Both the position numbers and the translations under genes were made by a program. Positions 24,701-35,952 of a stretch of DNA of 64,000 nt are shown piece after piece. The first letter of the stretch is position 1, and each line of letters begins with the position of its first letter. Origin of the DNA: Echinococcus granulosus (Eukaryota; Platyhelminthes; Cestoda; Cyclophyllidea; Taeniidae); NCBI RefSeq assembly GCF_000524195.1, contig NW_020170428.1, positions 384,320 through 448,319 on the forward strand. The letters are read 5' to 3'. The notes beneath the pieces are model-generated. The model was not told the origin of the DNA and searched no databases. It saw only the letters and a list, made by a program, of their open reading frames with translations.

Positions 24701-27700
24701 TGTACAGGGCTATTCGCCTCTCCATTTGGCCTCAGCCAATGGGCATGCAGTCGCTGTGAGACTACTTTTGGACAGTCTTGGAGCGGATAGAAATTTGACC
24801 ACTGTGGGAGGCGGAGGAGAAGGAAATGGTACAGGTCGTACAGCACTCCAAATGGCAGCTTCGGATCGAGTTCGGCGGATGTTCTTGGAACCAGTGGAAT
24901 CTGTGTCGGCAGTGTCAGAATCGGCGTCCACGCCTGCAGCGGTAGCGATCGTCTATCCAACTAATGGTGAATTTAATATCGTTTTCAAAGGATTCGAGGG
25001 AATAAGTTGGAGCCCCTTTAGCCATGAGTGAATGGGCGACACCTCTTACGCTTTTGAATGCTCATTCTGTTTGTTCCATATAACTCAAAAAAGGGGTCAG
25101 TTGATTGCTTAGGGAGCACTTGAACCAAGGCGATTTAGGGACCTTTCTGAGTTCCACCAGTTTTAGGAATCCTTGAAGCAGAGGAGAAAGTCTCTTTAGT
25201 AGGGTGGTAGAGTTCGCTAGATTCCCCAAGCTGTCCTTGAACTGAGGGCTTCTTTAAATGTGGTTGCTTCATTTCAGCTGTACTTCTGCAGTTGGACATA
25301 CAATTCCTAATGAGTTAGTAAATTCCTTGAATGCTTAAGGGCATTGAAATCTATCTTTTCAGTCCTTGAACTAAGGACTCCTTTACGTGAAGATTACGGT
25401 ATCATTTCAGTTGAAAGTGTCCTTCAATTTGGACAGAAAATAATCTGGTAGGCTGATAAATATCTTGAATCGTCGTAAAACTGTGCTTGGTGTGATATTT
25501 CATTTATGAAGTCCTACTTTCTGGGTTCTTATATAAATCGAAACGCCATTTTACCCATTACTAGCTCTCTTTCCCGATTCCAAACCCTCGACTTCTATCG
25601 ACCAGAAGAAGCTTCCCTCCGTCTCGGGTGGATCCACCCCTCAACCATCTGGTAGCAACAGTAATGGAAGTGTAAGCACCTCACAGATTCCTTCGAAAAA
25701 GTCCTTCGCCGCCGCTACCGCCGTCACTTCTATCCCCTCCTCTTCCTCCATCCCTTCCAATGGCAACAACAGCAATACCGCATGGGCCAGCGTTGTCCTC
25801 CAACTCTTGGAAGCCGCCAAGGCAGGCGACGTCGATCTGGTCTGTCGTCTTGTTGTAGCCTATCAACGAGGCCCTGAGGGGGATGGTAATCCACCCACAG
25901 ATCTCATCAACTGTCGGGATATTGATGGGCGCCATTCAACGCCACTGCACTTCGCCGCAGGGTACAACCGGCTGGCGGTTGTGGAGATGCTTCTTAAGTT
26001 TGGCGCCGACGTACATGCGAAAGACAAAGGAGGTCTAGTGCCATTGCACAACGCTTGCTCATATGGGCATGCGAAGGTGAGGTTTCGTTGAAGTTGACAG
26101 CAAAACAGACGTCTCTATCCATTCATTCCTGACCTTTGCAGTTTTTCCGTGCATTCCAAAGCTACTCGTCGATATCATACCTCATGCTGCCTATTTTTTC
26201 GTCCATATACGTAGTTTTTATAGTCCAACTACTTACCCACCCAACATTGTGGGTCCCTTGGTCCTAGCCACATCCCCCCGACTTAACACCCACTCATCCA
26301 CCCCGTATACGTTCATTCATGCATCCATCCATCCGTCCATCCATCCATACATCCTCAAGCTGGTAATTAGAAATTGTCAATTTTCTACCAAGATAAATTT
26401 AAACTTGTTGTGATTCGGCTGTTACTTCTCCTGCGATTTTAGGTGGCGGAGTTGTTAATTCAACACGGTGCCAACGTGAATGTTACCGATCTCTGGCGCT
26501 TCACACCCCTTCACGAGGCCGCTGCAAAGGGCAAATTCGATATTTGTCGCCTCCTTCTCAAGCACGGTGCCGATCCGACTCGCAAAAATCGTGATGGTCA
26601 CACACCGCTCGATCTTGTCAAGGTGAATCATTCTAAATTTTCCTCAGTAGCTATGATGGCTTATGTTACAATTTTAATGAGTGGCGTTTTGCTTAAAGAT
26701 GAAATTCATAACATTGGATTCTGGATTCGTTGTTAGCTTTTTGTTCAAGTTCCAGATTCGGGAGGTGCTGATCCTTCATTAGTTGTCTCGTAACTTTTCA
26801 AAATTAATTAACAATAATTATACAAGTTAGAGTGCCGGCTTCGAGAAAGAATGCCAAGTGCTCATTTAAACTTTGTGATATGCGCTTTCTGTTGAAATTG
26901 TTTCGTAGCAGACTGATTTTGTGCCAGTTCTACTTCAATCTTCTGAAACCCCCCGACTCAAGACCAAGATTAGTATTTGAAAATTTAGAGATTTCGCCAG
27001 ATTCCGTAGGTTACAAATTTCTTTTCTGTTTATTTCTAATCTTCCGCGAGTTACGTTGAAATTTCATCTCAGGATGCTAGGCCATCATTGAACCCTCAAA
27101 GAGTGCCGCTCCTGTTCAAGTCCCAATTTTCGCAATCTAACTAATTCGGAACAGGGATACCATTGTCCAGAGTTCGACGTGCCGTGTTAACTTCCTGTTG
27201 TATCGCAGTGGAATGTTTTCTGTTTCATTATCAAGCTCTCTGATTTCCAAAACTCGCCAGTTCATTCCAAAAACATTCGTATTTGGTGAAGAGGAAGAAC
27301 TTTTGTGGATGTTTGCTTTTGACTTATTCACAGCTCTGTCTCACTTTTCAACCATTCCTCCATCTTACCTTTCCAGGACACCGACAGCCTTGTCTACGAC
27401 CTCCTCCGCGGTGATACCGCAGTCCTTGAAGCTGCCAAGCGCGGCAATCTCGCCAAAATCCAGCGTCTTATCACTCCCGAGAACATTAATTGCCGCGACA
27501 CTGCGGGTCGTAACTCCACACCCCTCCACCTCGCCGCGGGCTATAACAATCTCGAGGTTGTGGAGTTTCTTCTCGCTGCCGGCGCTGATGTTAACGCTCA
27601 GGACAAAGGCGGCCTCATCCCTCTGCACAACGCCAGCTCCTACGGCCATGTGGACGTCGCTGCGCTGCTGATTAGGCACGGGACCTCGGTGAATGCAGTG

Positions 27701-30700
27701 GATAAGTGGGGCTACACCCCTCTTCATGAGGCGGCACAGAAGGGAAGAACGCAGTTATGCTCACTTCTACTGGCACATGGAACTAACCCCATGGCGAGGA
27801 ATGAGGAAGGTGGGTGGGTGGGTCGTCTGGGCACCGGTTGAGTGTACTGCTGCAGAAAGGCGAATGGATGGTTCACTTCGACCGCTGAACCCGGGTTCTC
27901 GTAGACCGTTTTGTGTGTGCTTGTGGTTTGGGTGATTTGGTCACTAAAGTTGGATTTCAGTAGTGTTTGTGGAGGGCAGGCGATTAATGGATGTCAACTG
28001 TTGATTTTTTATAAAGGAAGTAAGAAAGAAGCGACCATAGAAAGCATCTCAAAGTCGTGCCCGTTGGGTGTTTCGTGCTCAAGGAGGCAAGAGTTGAGAC
28101 AGTCCACCTGAGTAAAGCATTTGGTCTGTGGAAGGCATGAGGAGGCATGGTCCTAGCCACCTGCGTTACCATCTCACGCTAATTTCTGGGCTGCCCATTT
28201 GACATGCATCTGTGAGATTTTGGAGAGGCATAATTTGGAATTGCAGCAGGTGGGGTTGAGGTCGAGGTGATTACCCCTTCCCATCCCATCCTATCCTATC
28301 GTCAGGTGCAAACCTTCTCTGCTATTACGTCCCCGTGTGCATGTGTTTGGATCCTTTTGATCTTCCAATCTAGTTATCAATCAGCCCAACTTCGGTAGAG
28401 ATGGCTTCATTTACTAACTTGAATGGGTAAGCGAGGGGAGTATGGAGTACGTAAGGGCCTTGCGGCTGGCTGCTGGAGGCTGGTTCAAGCGTAATTATCG
28501 TGACCGACCTTCACTTTATATTGAGTATTGGCGCCTTTATGCTTGATATGAAGTCAACCAGGAGGGACTAAAAAAAGTTCGACCTTTTAGAACATTTGGA
28601 GACTAACTGTAATGAAAACTTCTAGAAAATCGAACCGAAACTTCTTTTGCTGAGGTTGCAGCCATCCCCAGTACTCAAGTTACCAGGTATGAGAGGATTT
28701 TCTTCCTATTAGTTGGGCGACTGGTGCTATCTGTTTATCAATGAGGAGTTTATGTTGCCTATAGTAGGTGGACAGCTCGTGAAGTGGACCACACGAAGAA
28801 AGCCTGAGCTTGTAATAATGAGGTGGTACTTATCGTACAAGTATGGGATGAACGGTGAATCGTTTGGGGGTACTCAATGGCGTGTTTGTTCGCTTAATGA
28901 CTGTTGGATCACAGAAGTCACTTTTCATCATAAGTTAGTCGGCAAACAATTTAAAATTGGTGCACTCCTATGAGGTGGAGGAAGCGGAGGGCGCTTTGTG
29001 TCACGTAAGGAGTGGCTGACAGGCTAATGTCATGGCCGCCTTGATTTTAAGGGTGTGGCCAAATGTCTGTCAACTTCAGGGCCACCAATCACCTCCCAGC
29101 TATTACTTCCATGTTTTCGACAGATCCATCAACTTTCCCCATTAAGTTGGCTTTTTTTCGCACCCTAAAGCTCCTTAACTAATACACCCACAAAATTACT
29201 TCATTTCCGAAACTTTAGTGGTGGATTTGACCACTGACGGATTGTCACTTGCTGTCGTTAATTACGCTACTCATCATGCATCTTCTGTTTGTGAACTCTT
29301 TCTCGTCCAGCTCTTGAAAGAAAGCAGGAAGGTCGGGGTCTAGGTAAGTTGAGGTTTCATCACGGGGTTCATTTCTCCCCCCTTTTCTGTTGGGAAAACT
29401 CATTTAACCTTCATTTGTACACCGAACCAAAAACTGGCAAGTCTTTGCCCTTCCAATTAATGTGCTTAATTGTTTTAGCTGGTCAAGAATGTACACTTTA
29501 TCGTTTCGATAACCGTTGACCAAATTTACGAGTGAACTCACTGATTGGACAAATCGGATCGTCGAAGGAGGACAATTTTGAGAGAGGGTGACTGGTCAAA
29601 GAAGAGGCGAAATCTCAATGTCATTTGCAAGACGTGCACATAAGAACACGCTTTAACTACCACGTCGCAAATACAACAAACGGGCTGGTTGGATTGTTTA
29701 CAAATGGTGTTGCGCGAAGGACTGAATGAATGCGAACGAGGATTTTTGTGTGTGTTCGTTCGTTGTCTATTATGTGCAGCGAAATTTGGTAAATGCCTCA
29801 TCGCGGACGGGCTTATTAATTATGGCTCAAGCGTTTCGGACGCTCACATCTGCCTCCTTATGGTGTATCCTCGAGGGAATTGACAAATGTGCACATCTGA
29901 ACAAACGAAAAGACGGCTGTAGGTGAAAGCCTGGCACATAGAGACAGACTGTCGGACTTTTTCTTTAAATTCCTTTGAACGAAGTCACCGCACTACTGAG
30001 TACTTTCGTTCCAATAGTGTTGATTATTTCAAAAAAAAGTAGCTAATGTCCCACCTACTCGACGCCTAGTCTATTCGCACAATGAGCCAAGTTGCCTGCC
30101 CACCTGTTTGTTGCATTCTAGCAAAGCTGCTAGCCATTTCCACTCACTACATAGTGTCCAATTTTGGGTGAGCGTCTGGATTCTGCGGAGTCGGAATATT
30201 GCGGGCAATGCCCCAGCTCCCCAGTTTTATGAGGTGTCTCCAAATCGAACTCTTTGGATGTCTACTACGCGTCCATTCTTTACCGTACCACTTCATTGTC
30301 ACCTCAGTGAGGTACACCGAAAGCAGAGGCAGAGATGGTAATCCTATTGTCTACCGTTGAGTTCCTTTCATGGACAATATGAACTTGTTTGATGAAACCT
30401 TTGACTTCGATACCGACCCTGCTGTGAGACTTTAACTTAAGACAGTTGTCAAAAATTGATGTGGTCCCGGAAGCACCTCTTTTGTGTATCCATGCAAACC
30501 TAGTTATCCGCCTCCCACTGAGTTTTCTTGAAGCCATCAATACGAAGAGAGACGTTATTTCTTACAAAGTGTGGAATATACTGGACATCGTGCTGCACCC
30601 AAGTAGCTCTCAGACGTGGGCCACGCAAATATGAAGGCGTTTCTTGTGCTTACCGCACCAGAGGCCAGAGGGATCGTTAGAAAAGGTGGCCTTACCGGAT

Positions 30701-32455
30701 CCCCATGTGACTGCTGGAATCTGTTTCCTCAAAGCCATGATGTCTGCTTCCTGTTTTAAAATCATCTATTCCCTTCGTCAGGTCAAACCCCCCTAGATCT
30801 GGCCACAGCTGATGACGTGAAATGTCTCCTCGCGGACGCAATGCCCTCCGCCATCGGAGCTCCTGCCTGTCTACCCCTTCCATCCCACATACAACATTCA
30901 CAAGCCTGTAATCTCCAGCCAACAACGTCCACAGACGGTCCACGTATAGAGGGTCAGGGCAGGGCTGAAGATGAAGAGCAGCAGTTGCAACAGCAACCAC
31001 AGCAATCGTCGTCAGTATCCAACATGCTCACACCAGCCCTCACTACTGCCAGCTTCCTCACTTCCCTTGGCCTTGATCATCTTGTCAAACTATTTGACAA
31101 GGAACAGGTTTGGACCTTTCTGCCAATCCAAATCTACTCTCTTAACTTCCTGCTCAGTCCAATGTGTTCTTTTCTCTCTCCAAGATCACTCTGGACATCT
31201 TAGTGGACTTGGGCCACGAGGAGTTAAAAGAATTGGGTGTGATCGTCTATGGTCAGCGTCACAAAATAATCAAGGGCATCGGGCGATATCGATCGCTGAT
31301 TGCAGCCTCTACAACCTCCACCACGCCTACCAACACCACTGCAGCATCATCTATTCCCTCAATGGAGGACCCCTCCACGCGAGTGGTGGGTGGAGGTCAT
31401 TTCAGAGGCGTTGGAGTGCACGAACCCATACCGCCCGGTTCGGATTGCTTTCCAGCTGCAGCTGCTACAGAAACGGTGTTTGTGGACGTGCCGAGGGATT
31501 CGAATGAATTCAGAGATGTGGAAGAACAGGTAGGTGATTAAATTAAGGTGGAACCGAGTTTAAATTTTAGGGCTTTAGTATTATTACCTGTGAACGTAAC
31601 TGGGGAAAAGAACGTGTTATTCATATTTTTCGATAACAGCTTCAAAGCAGCATCCGGCAGCACAAAGACAGTTGCGGTGGCGTGTTCCAGAGCCTTCATG
31701 TGCTGGAAATTACCCGCATTCGGAACCGTCGGATGTGGGAGCGCTACGTACACCGTTGTGCTGAGATAGCCGAGGACTGTGGCGGTAGCAGCTGCAGTGG
31801 GGGTAGTAGCAGCACCAATGGTGTTGGTCACTACAACGAACGCTTCCTCTTCCATGGTTCGCCCTTCCTTCATTCTATTGTCACTCGTGGGTTCGACGAG
31901 CGTCACGCCTACATCGGTGGCATGTTTGGTGCGGGCATTTACTTCGCGGAGAACTCCTCAAAGTCCAATCAATATGTCTATGGTATTGGTGGGGGCACAG
32001 GCTGTCCTAGCCATCGTTCTCGATCCTGCTACATCTGCCCTCGCCAGATGCTTCTGTGTCGCGTCGCTTTAGGCCGTTCTTTCATCCAATTCAACGCCAT
32101 GAAGGTGGCTCATGCGCCCCCCGGACATCATTCAGTGGTTGGGTTACCCTCAGCAGGAGGCTTGAATTTTGCAGAGTATGTGATTTATCGGGGTGAACAG
32201 GCGTATCCGGAGTATAGGATCACATATCTCCTTGTACCCCCAGATGGCACGTCCACAACTGCTAGCAGCAGTAGCAACAATAAGCCTGCTNNNNNNNNNN
32301 NNNNNNNNNNNNNNNNNNNNNNNNNNNNNNNNNNNNNNNNNNNNNNNNNNNNNNNNNNNNNNNNNNNNNNNNNNNNNNNNNNNNNNNNNNGCAGACGGAG
32401 GACTTTTCTGTACAATAGTGGCTCCATTCCCTGGCTGTTGTCCAATCCTGCATGA
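18708..32455 (+). CDS. TNKS: Tankyrase (ankyrin-SAM-PARP poly-ADP-ribosyltransferase)
   Basis: Exons: 18708-19014, 19147-19310, 20674-20906, 22347-22711, 23866-24265, 24578-24966, 25565-26076, 26443-26622, 27377-27809, 30782-31107, 31185-31529, 31640-32290, then a gap. At least 1435 residues precede the gap. Five ankyrin repeat clusters are visible, each with the tankyrase signature ([43 protein letters not shown]). The SAM domain spans the 31107/31185 junction ([32 protein letters not shown]). The PARP domain keeps the catalytic triad context: FHGSPF (His), [20 protein letters not shown] (Tyr), [17 protein letters not shown] (Glu). The zinc-binding [12 protein letters not shown] is also there. 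No N-terminal His/Pro/Ser region is present, so the layout is TNKS2-like, but the length exceeds both human forms because of linker insertions. The enzyme PARylates axin, TRF1 and other RxxPxG partners. The final C-terminus is uncertain: if the gap were really 100 nt, the frame would stop at 32453-32455. Confidence 0.96.
19311..20673 (+). repeat. Tankyrase intron 2 with degenerate ATGG tracts
   Basis: Within this intron, 19525-19620, 19805-20000 and 20475-20622 are built of loose GATGGATG/GAATGAATG units. They leave long chance ORFs on the minus strand (for example 20072-19806) that have no protein-like conservation. Confidence 0.7.
21270..21480. repeat. Dispersed repeat (family A), copy in tankyrase intron 3
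   Basis: The copy contains CCATTCCATCCCATCGCTGG followed by a GCAGATCCTCCC stretch. On the minus strand it ends with GGACTAGTCACTCAATTAAT then GGAAGAAAGCCCTCTC. The first part matches 28270-28320, and the second matches 39820-39856 and 43882-43922. I infer one family, with the copies oriented both ways. Confidence 0.55.
22090..22147. repeat. Copy of a short dispersed repeat (family C)
   Basis: The segment carries GTAGGCAGTCCTAGGATGG and the following TGCAGTCATACAAACGAATT, parallel to 11150-11200 in the GCP60-like gene. It lies in tankyrase intron 3. Confidence 0.6.
22820..22940. repeat. Degenerate ATCC tract in tankyrase intron 4
   Basis: Loose CATCCATCCA/CATTCACCCATG units. It is the reverse-complement type of the ATGG tracts seen in intron 2. 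Confidence 0.7.
26318..26356. repeat. ATCC microsatellite in tankyrase intron 7
   Basis: A nearly regular CATC tandem tract (CATCCATCCATCCGTCCATC and on) sits just before the acceptor of the exon starting at 26443. Confidence 0.8.
27810..30781 (+). other. Large tankyrase intron 9
   Basis: This 2.97-kb intron separates the fifth ankyrin cluster from the linker/SAM exons. Its first 0.5 kb is a copy of dispersed repeat family A. Beyond that I see only short ORFs without recognisable content, such as 28713-28973 and 29689-29926. Confidence 0.6.
27820..28330. repeat. Dispersed repeat (family A), tankyrase intron 9 copy
   Basis: The segment is an inverted match of 37440-37925. Shared islands read in the plus direction here include TACTGCTGCAGAAAGG, GATGGTTCACTTC, CTAAAGTTGGATTTCAGT, CAACTGTTGATTTTTTATAA and TTGGGTGTTTCGTGC, and then GCATTTGGTCTGTGGAAG. 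By eye most aligned bases agree over about 350 bp, with similarity decaying further right. The right end (28270-28320) matches the copy at 21340-21400. Confidence 0.75.
32291..32390. other. Assembly gap (100 N) in the last tankyrase exon
   Basis: A fixed-size N run a few codons beyond the PARP domain. The flanks are Ser/Asn-rich coding sequence on the left and a CA microsatellite at about 32455-32474 on the right, so the reading frame and stop codon of tankyrase cannot be fixed. Confidence 0.98.
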
Positions 32456-32595
32456 CACACACACACACACACACTTATCCTGTCACTATTAACCATTAAA
32501 TCTGTCCGAAACGCTGATTATTGCTTCCGTCGTAGAACAATTAGAGGGGACTATTTTTGTCTCTTTGCGGGTGAGGGGGCGAGAGTGGGTGTGGA
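32456..32595. other. Tail-to-tail junction of tankyrase and nucleobindin
   Basis: Only about 140 bp separate the provisional tankyrase stop from the nucleobindin stop on the other strand. The interval begins with a (CA)n tract. The two 3' UTRs almost certainly overlap or share this DNA. Confidence 0.6.
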
Positions 32596-35449
32596 TTAGG
32601 GGTTTAGTTTTTTGAGTTTCATATCATGTTGTAGACGATTGAAACGTTCTCGCAGGTACCGAACCATCTTAGAGTCCTGTAAAGATAGAATAGGACAGAG
32701 GGTTCAATAGAGGAAGGCTTCTTGGATTGAAATTCCAAAACAACAATCAGCTCACTGGATCCATGGCGTCGAGGTTATGAATCTTCTTGGAAATCTGTCG
32801 AAGGTCTTCCTCCGTAGGAAAAGGGCCGAAATCGTCCAAGTCTTCGTCCTCATCTTCGTCAGGCTGGAAAGATTGAAAAAAAGGGAGTCACGTTTTTTGA
32901 CTACTTTGGCTCCTTGGAGAGGCGAGGTTGGAACGCTGCCAGGAAGACAAAAGATGCTGGATGCTCGAATACGTTTCAATTTGTAGTGGCTTGAATTCAG
33001 AGACTACGCTGCAGAGATAAACTGGATCAGTCCCTTATGAGGTGATGTGAGGATGTGAAACTGGGGGGGGGGGGTTAAGTACTTCCACCGATTATCCAGG
33101 TCTTCCCCTATTCAACTATCATGACGGCGGCACAAAGTAACTCCCCCCCTCATTAATCTCAAAAACCTCCGATACGTTGACGATGCAGGGCGGGGAGCAC
33201 TTAACAAGTTTTATTTCCTACGAAAAGGCTAGATGATGTGCACATATAATTCTGAGAAACGAATGGTTGGGACTGTGAGGGCTCATGAAAGAAGGGTCGT
33301 CAAAATCACCGACGTCAAGCGTCCATCGATATCCGTCCCTTCAGTAGGCGAAGAAGGCTTCTTAAACCATTAATTGCTAATGCCTAACGCTTACTGAAGT
33401 GGGTTTGTCCATCATCCAGGAGGCAAGACGCAGCACCCACTACACACACTTTGGAATGGTGTAACAGTTGGTGTTAGAACTTAGCCCCCCCCCCCCCCCC
33501 CACTGCTACTAATTCCAAATTCAGCGACACAGCCGTTCTTGAATCAACCTTGCAATCCTGTAAAGCATGGAGGGAGGGAGCGAGAGAGGGAGGGGCGGGG
33601 GTTTTGACTTTAGAAATAGCCGAAGACCTCAATTCCAAATTTTGTGACTGGAATACGGGTGGAGATTTTGAGACAGGAAAGGAGTCAATCATTCAGAAGA
33701 TATTATGAGAAATTAGAAATGAAGCGAAAGAAGAAAGATTGTGGCCTCATTTATTTTTTATTTATAAGAAGGAAGCCATAGAGGTCCCCCACTTTAATCA
33801 AATCACCAAAAAAGTTATGCAAATCGCCTACCTCCCATCCACTGTCATTCATGCCCTCAGGCGAAGTACTGTGTTTCATATGCTCCTTGTAATCAATCAA
33901 TCCATCACCATTACGGTCCATAACCTCCAGCATCTTTCGTCGCATTTGGACCCTGTATTCGTCCTGCCTTTCTGGCCGATCCTCATCTATTTGTCCAATC
34001 TAAAAAAACGGCACGTTTCCAGAGCATGCCATAGGCTAATATGAGGCACATAAGAAATCATAAACCAATGACCTTAAATAACCGATAAAGAGGAAAAAAC
34101 CATAAAACTATTCAACCTGGGCAGAAAGCATCGCATCTATTTCCTCAGGGTCCCAAACACCGTCCGAGTTCAAATCTATCAATCAGAAGGAGTAGACATA
34201 AGAAATAGAAGAGCAGGCACATGGTTGTTACAGAGGTCGACTAACCATGCATTATGAAGAACACTCGCGGATCAAATTCATCTTCGGGCATATCATCTCC
34301 TTTTCGCCATTGTTCTCGTTCTTGGGCTCGACTCCCCTGGTAAAATAGGCATGGATTACGTGTCCCAAGATATCAACGCTTCAAAAAGTGGCTTTATGTA
34401 TCAAATTTGGGTTTAGTTTGCAAAAAGTGTGTCCAAGATTGAGAGACAAAAGTATGCCTTACCGGTTCATGGAAGCGTCCGGGTTTGGGGTGCTTCTTCT
34501 TCGCAAGCTCAAAATCATGTTGGACCTTTTCACGAACGGCTGTTGTGTCGTTCACATGGGCCTCCCAGCGTTCCAGTACCTTCATCACTTCAACTTCATT
34601 AAGAAAGACAATCTCCTCGCGATCGATGGCATCTTGACGCTCTCGTAGCTAGATGAAAAATAAGCAAAGCCCGACATGATGTAGACTGAGCTGCCCTGAC
34701 ACAGTTTGAATTTTTCTTAAGATTGAACACGGTAATTGATATAGGAAAAAGTGTAATAATAACATACCATTTTTAAGATCGTTTCTACATCTTCAGCAGA
34801 GAATTCCGTTGAATTACCAATATCGAGCGCTTTGGCTATGTCTGAGGGAATAGCAACTTTTTCCCCAGCTTCACTATCCCGTTTTAATTTCAGAAGATCA
34901 ACGAAATAATTTTTTGTTCCATATTTAATTAGGTTTAATTTTTCTCTCACTTCTTTTGAGAGAAGTGATATGTTGACACTGGAGTCGGTCTAAAGATTAG
35001 AAAGTACATAAAGTCATGAATAAGAAGAGTTACAAATTTAGCCGTTAACACGTACTTCATGCAGACTCGAAACATGATCTAAGAATTCTGTTGAATTTTC
35101 TAGCGCTTTAAAGAGGTTCCCCAGATAATCTCTGAATTCGTCGGAAATCAACTAGTTAAAAGCAAACAGAACACGATCACACACAGAAAAAGCGAAAAAG
35201 GTATGCACCGAAAAAACTGCAAGTAATTGGCAAACGCCAAATCAATGCATGTAAAATAAGCAAGGATTTGAAGTCTAGCACGGGAAGATATGTCAAAAAA
35301 GGCACTAGGCAAACGGTCTTGAGTTGCAAATTATGCAATGCTTATACTTGGGCTTGTTTGCCTCGAGGTAATGAAGTCTTGTGAACCGGTGCACATTCTA
35401 TGTCCTGCGCCAAAAAATACAAGCACGTAATGCCAACAAGCAACCTCAT
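32596..35449 (-). CDS. NUCB: Nucleobindin (secretory-pathway EF-hand protein)
   Basis: Exons in transcript order on the minus strand: 35449-35348, 35151-35056, 34989-34768, 34648-34463, 34336-34246, 34175-34117, 33999-33832, 32863-32756, 32676-32596; joined length 371 codons, 370 aa. The first exon encodes a signal peptide (MRLLVGITCLYFLAQDIECA). The N-terminal helical region follows nucleobindin (DEFRDYLGNLFKALENSTEF, LLSKEVREKLNLIKYG), then FELAKKKHPKPGRFHEPGSR and EQWRKGDDMPEDEFDPRVFF. The two EF-hand loops are canonical, DLNSDGVWDPEE and DRNGDGLIDYKE, with acidic or Asn ligands at positions 1, 3, 5, 9 and 12. Between and after them lie an acidic patch (PDEDEDEDLDDF) and a short basic helix at the C-terminus. 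Nucleobindins are luminal Golgi/ER calcium-binding proteins that also bind G-alpha subunits and DNA. At 370 aa it is shorter than the human proteins (about 420-460): the C-terminal leucine-zipper/Gln-rich coil is missing. Confidence 0.93.
33063..33074. repeat. Poly-G run in nucleobindin intron
   Basis: Twelve G in a row, inside the intron 32864-33831. Confidence 0.9.
33485..33501. repeat. Poly-C run in nucleobindin intron
   Basis: Seventeen C in a row, in the same intron as the poly-G at 33063. On the transcribed strand one run reads C and the other G, so they are potentially complementary in the pre-mRNA. Confidence 0.9.
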
Positions 35450-35952
35450 ATTGGCCAAGAGATTATGGCAAGCGCTTCTGAGTTATGAATGGCACGACCT
35501 AGATGGCAATATAGTAAAACACGGCGAACTAACCTTATTACCTTTAATGCTCACTACTTCCTACCCTTGGGAAGCTAGGACTAGCTACGAGGAAAACCAT
35601 TTTATTATTGATTATGCTGAAAAATTTAGACAAGCCCCAACTACACCGAGATTTCGCACAGGTAACCCGAGACCTCACCGGGCATGCCGCACTTCACCCC
35701 AGGAGGCGGGCATCAGCACCACCAACGCGATGAACACTGAGTTCGGCCACCCCCGGAAGGCACCACCAAGAGAACCCACTCCGTACGAGAACACCCGCGC
35801 ATCAACATCACCAACGTTACAGTGCATACTCAAACAAACTCAATAAAAAATAGAACCAGCGGGTCAAACAAAGGTCCCACACTCATTTCTATACAAGGGA
35901 TTGTGAGTGGAGGGAAGGGGAATCGGGAAGACTCGACAATCGCTGCCTCGGT
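35450..35952. other. Intergenic region between nucleobindin and the zinc-module gene
   Basis: About 0.5 kb separates the nucleobindin start from the 3' end of the next minus-strand gene. The part at 35660-35815 is clearly more GC-rich than its surroundings. The plus-strand ORF 35400-35846 overlaps the nucleobindin signal-peptide exon antisense and looks like a shadow, not a gene. Confidence 0.5.

Noticed and set aside
35400..35846. Plus-strand 148-codon ORF
   Set aside because: It overlaps antisense the first, signal-peptide exon of nucleobindin (35348-35449), and has no recognisable domain and no splice context. Treated as a shadow.
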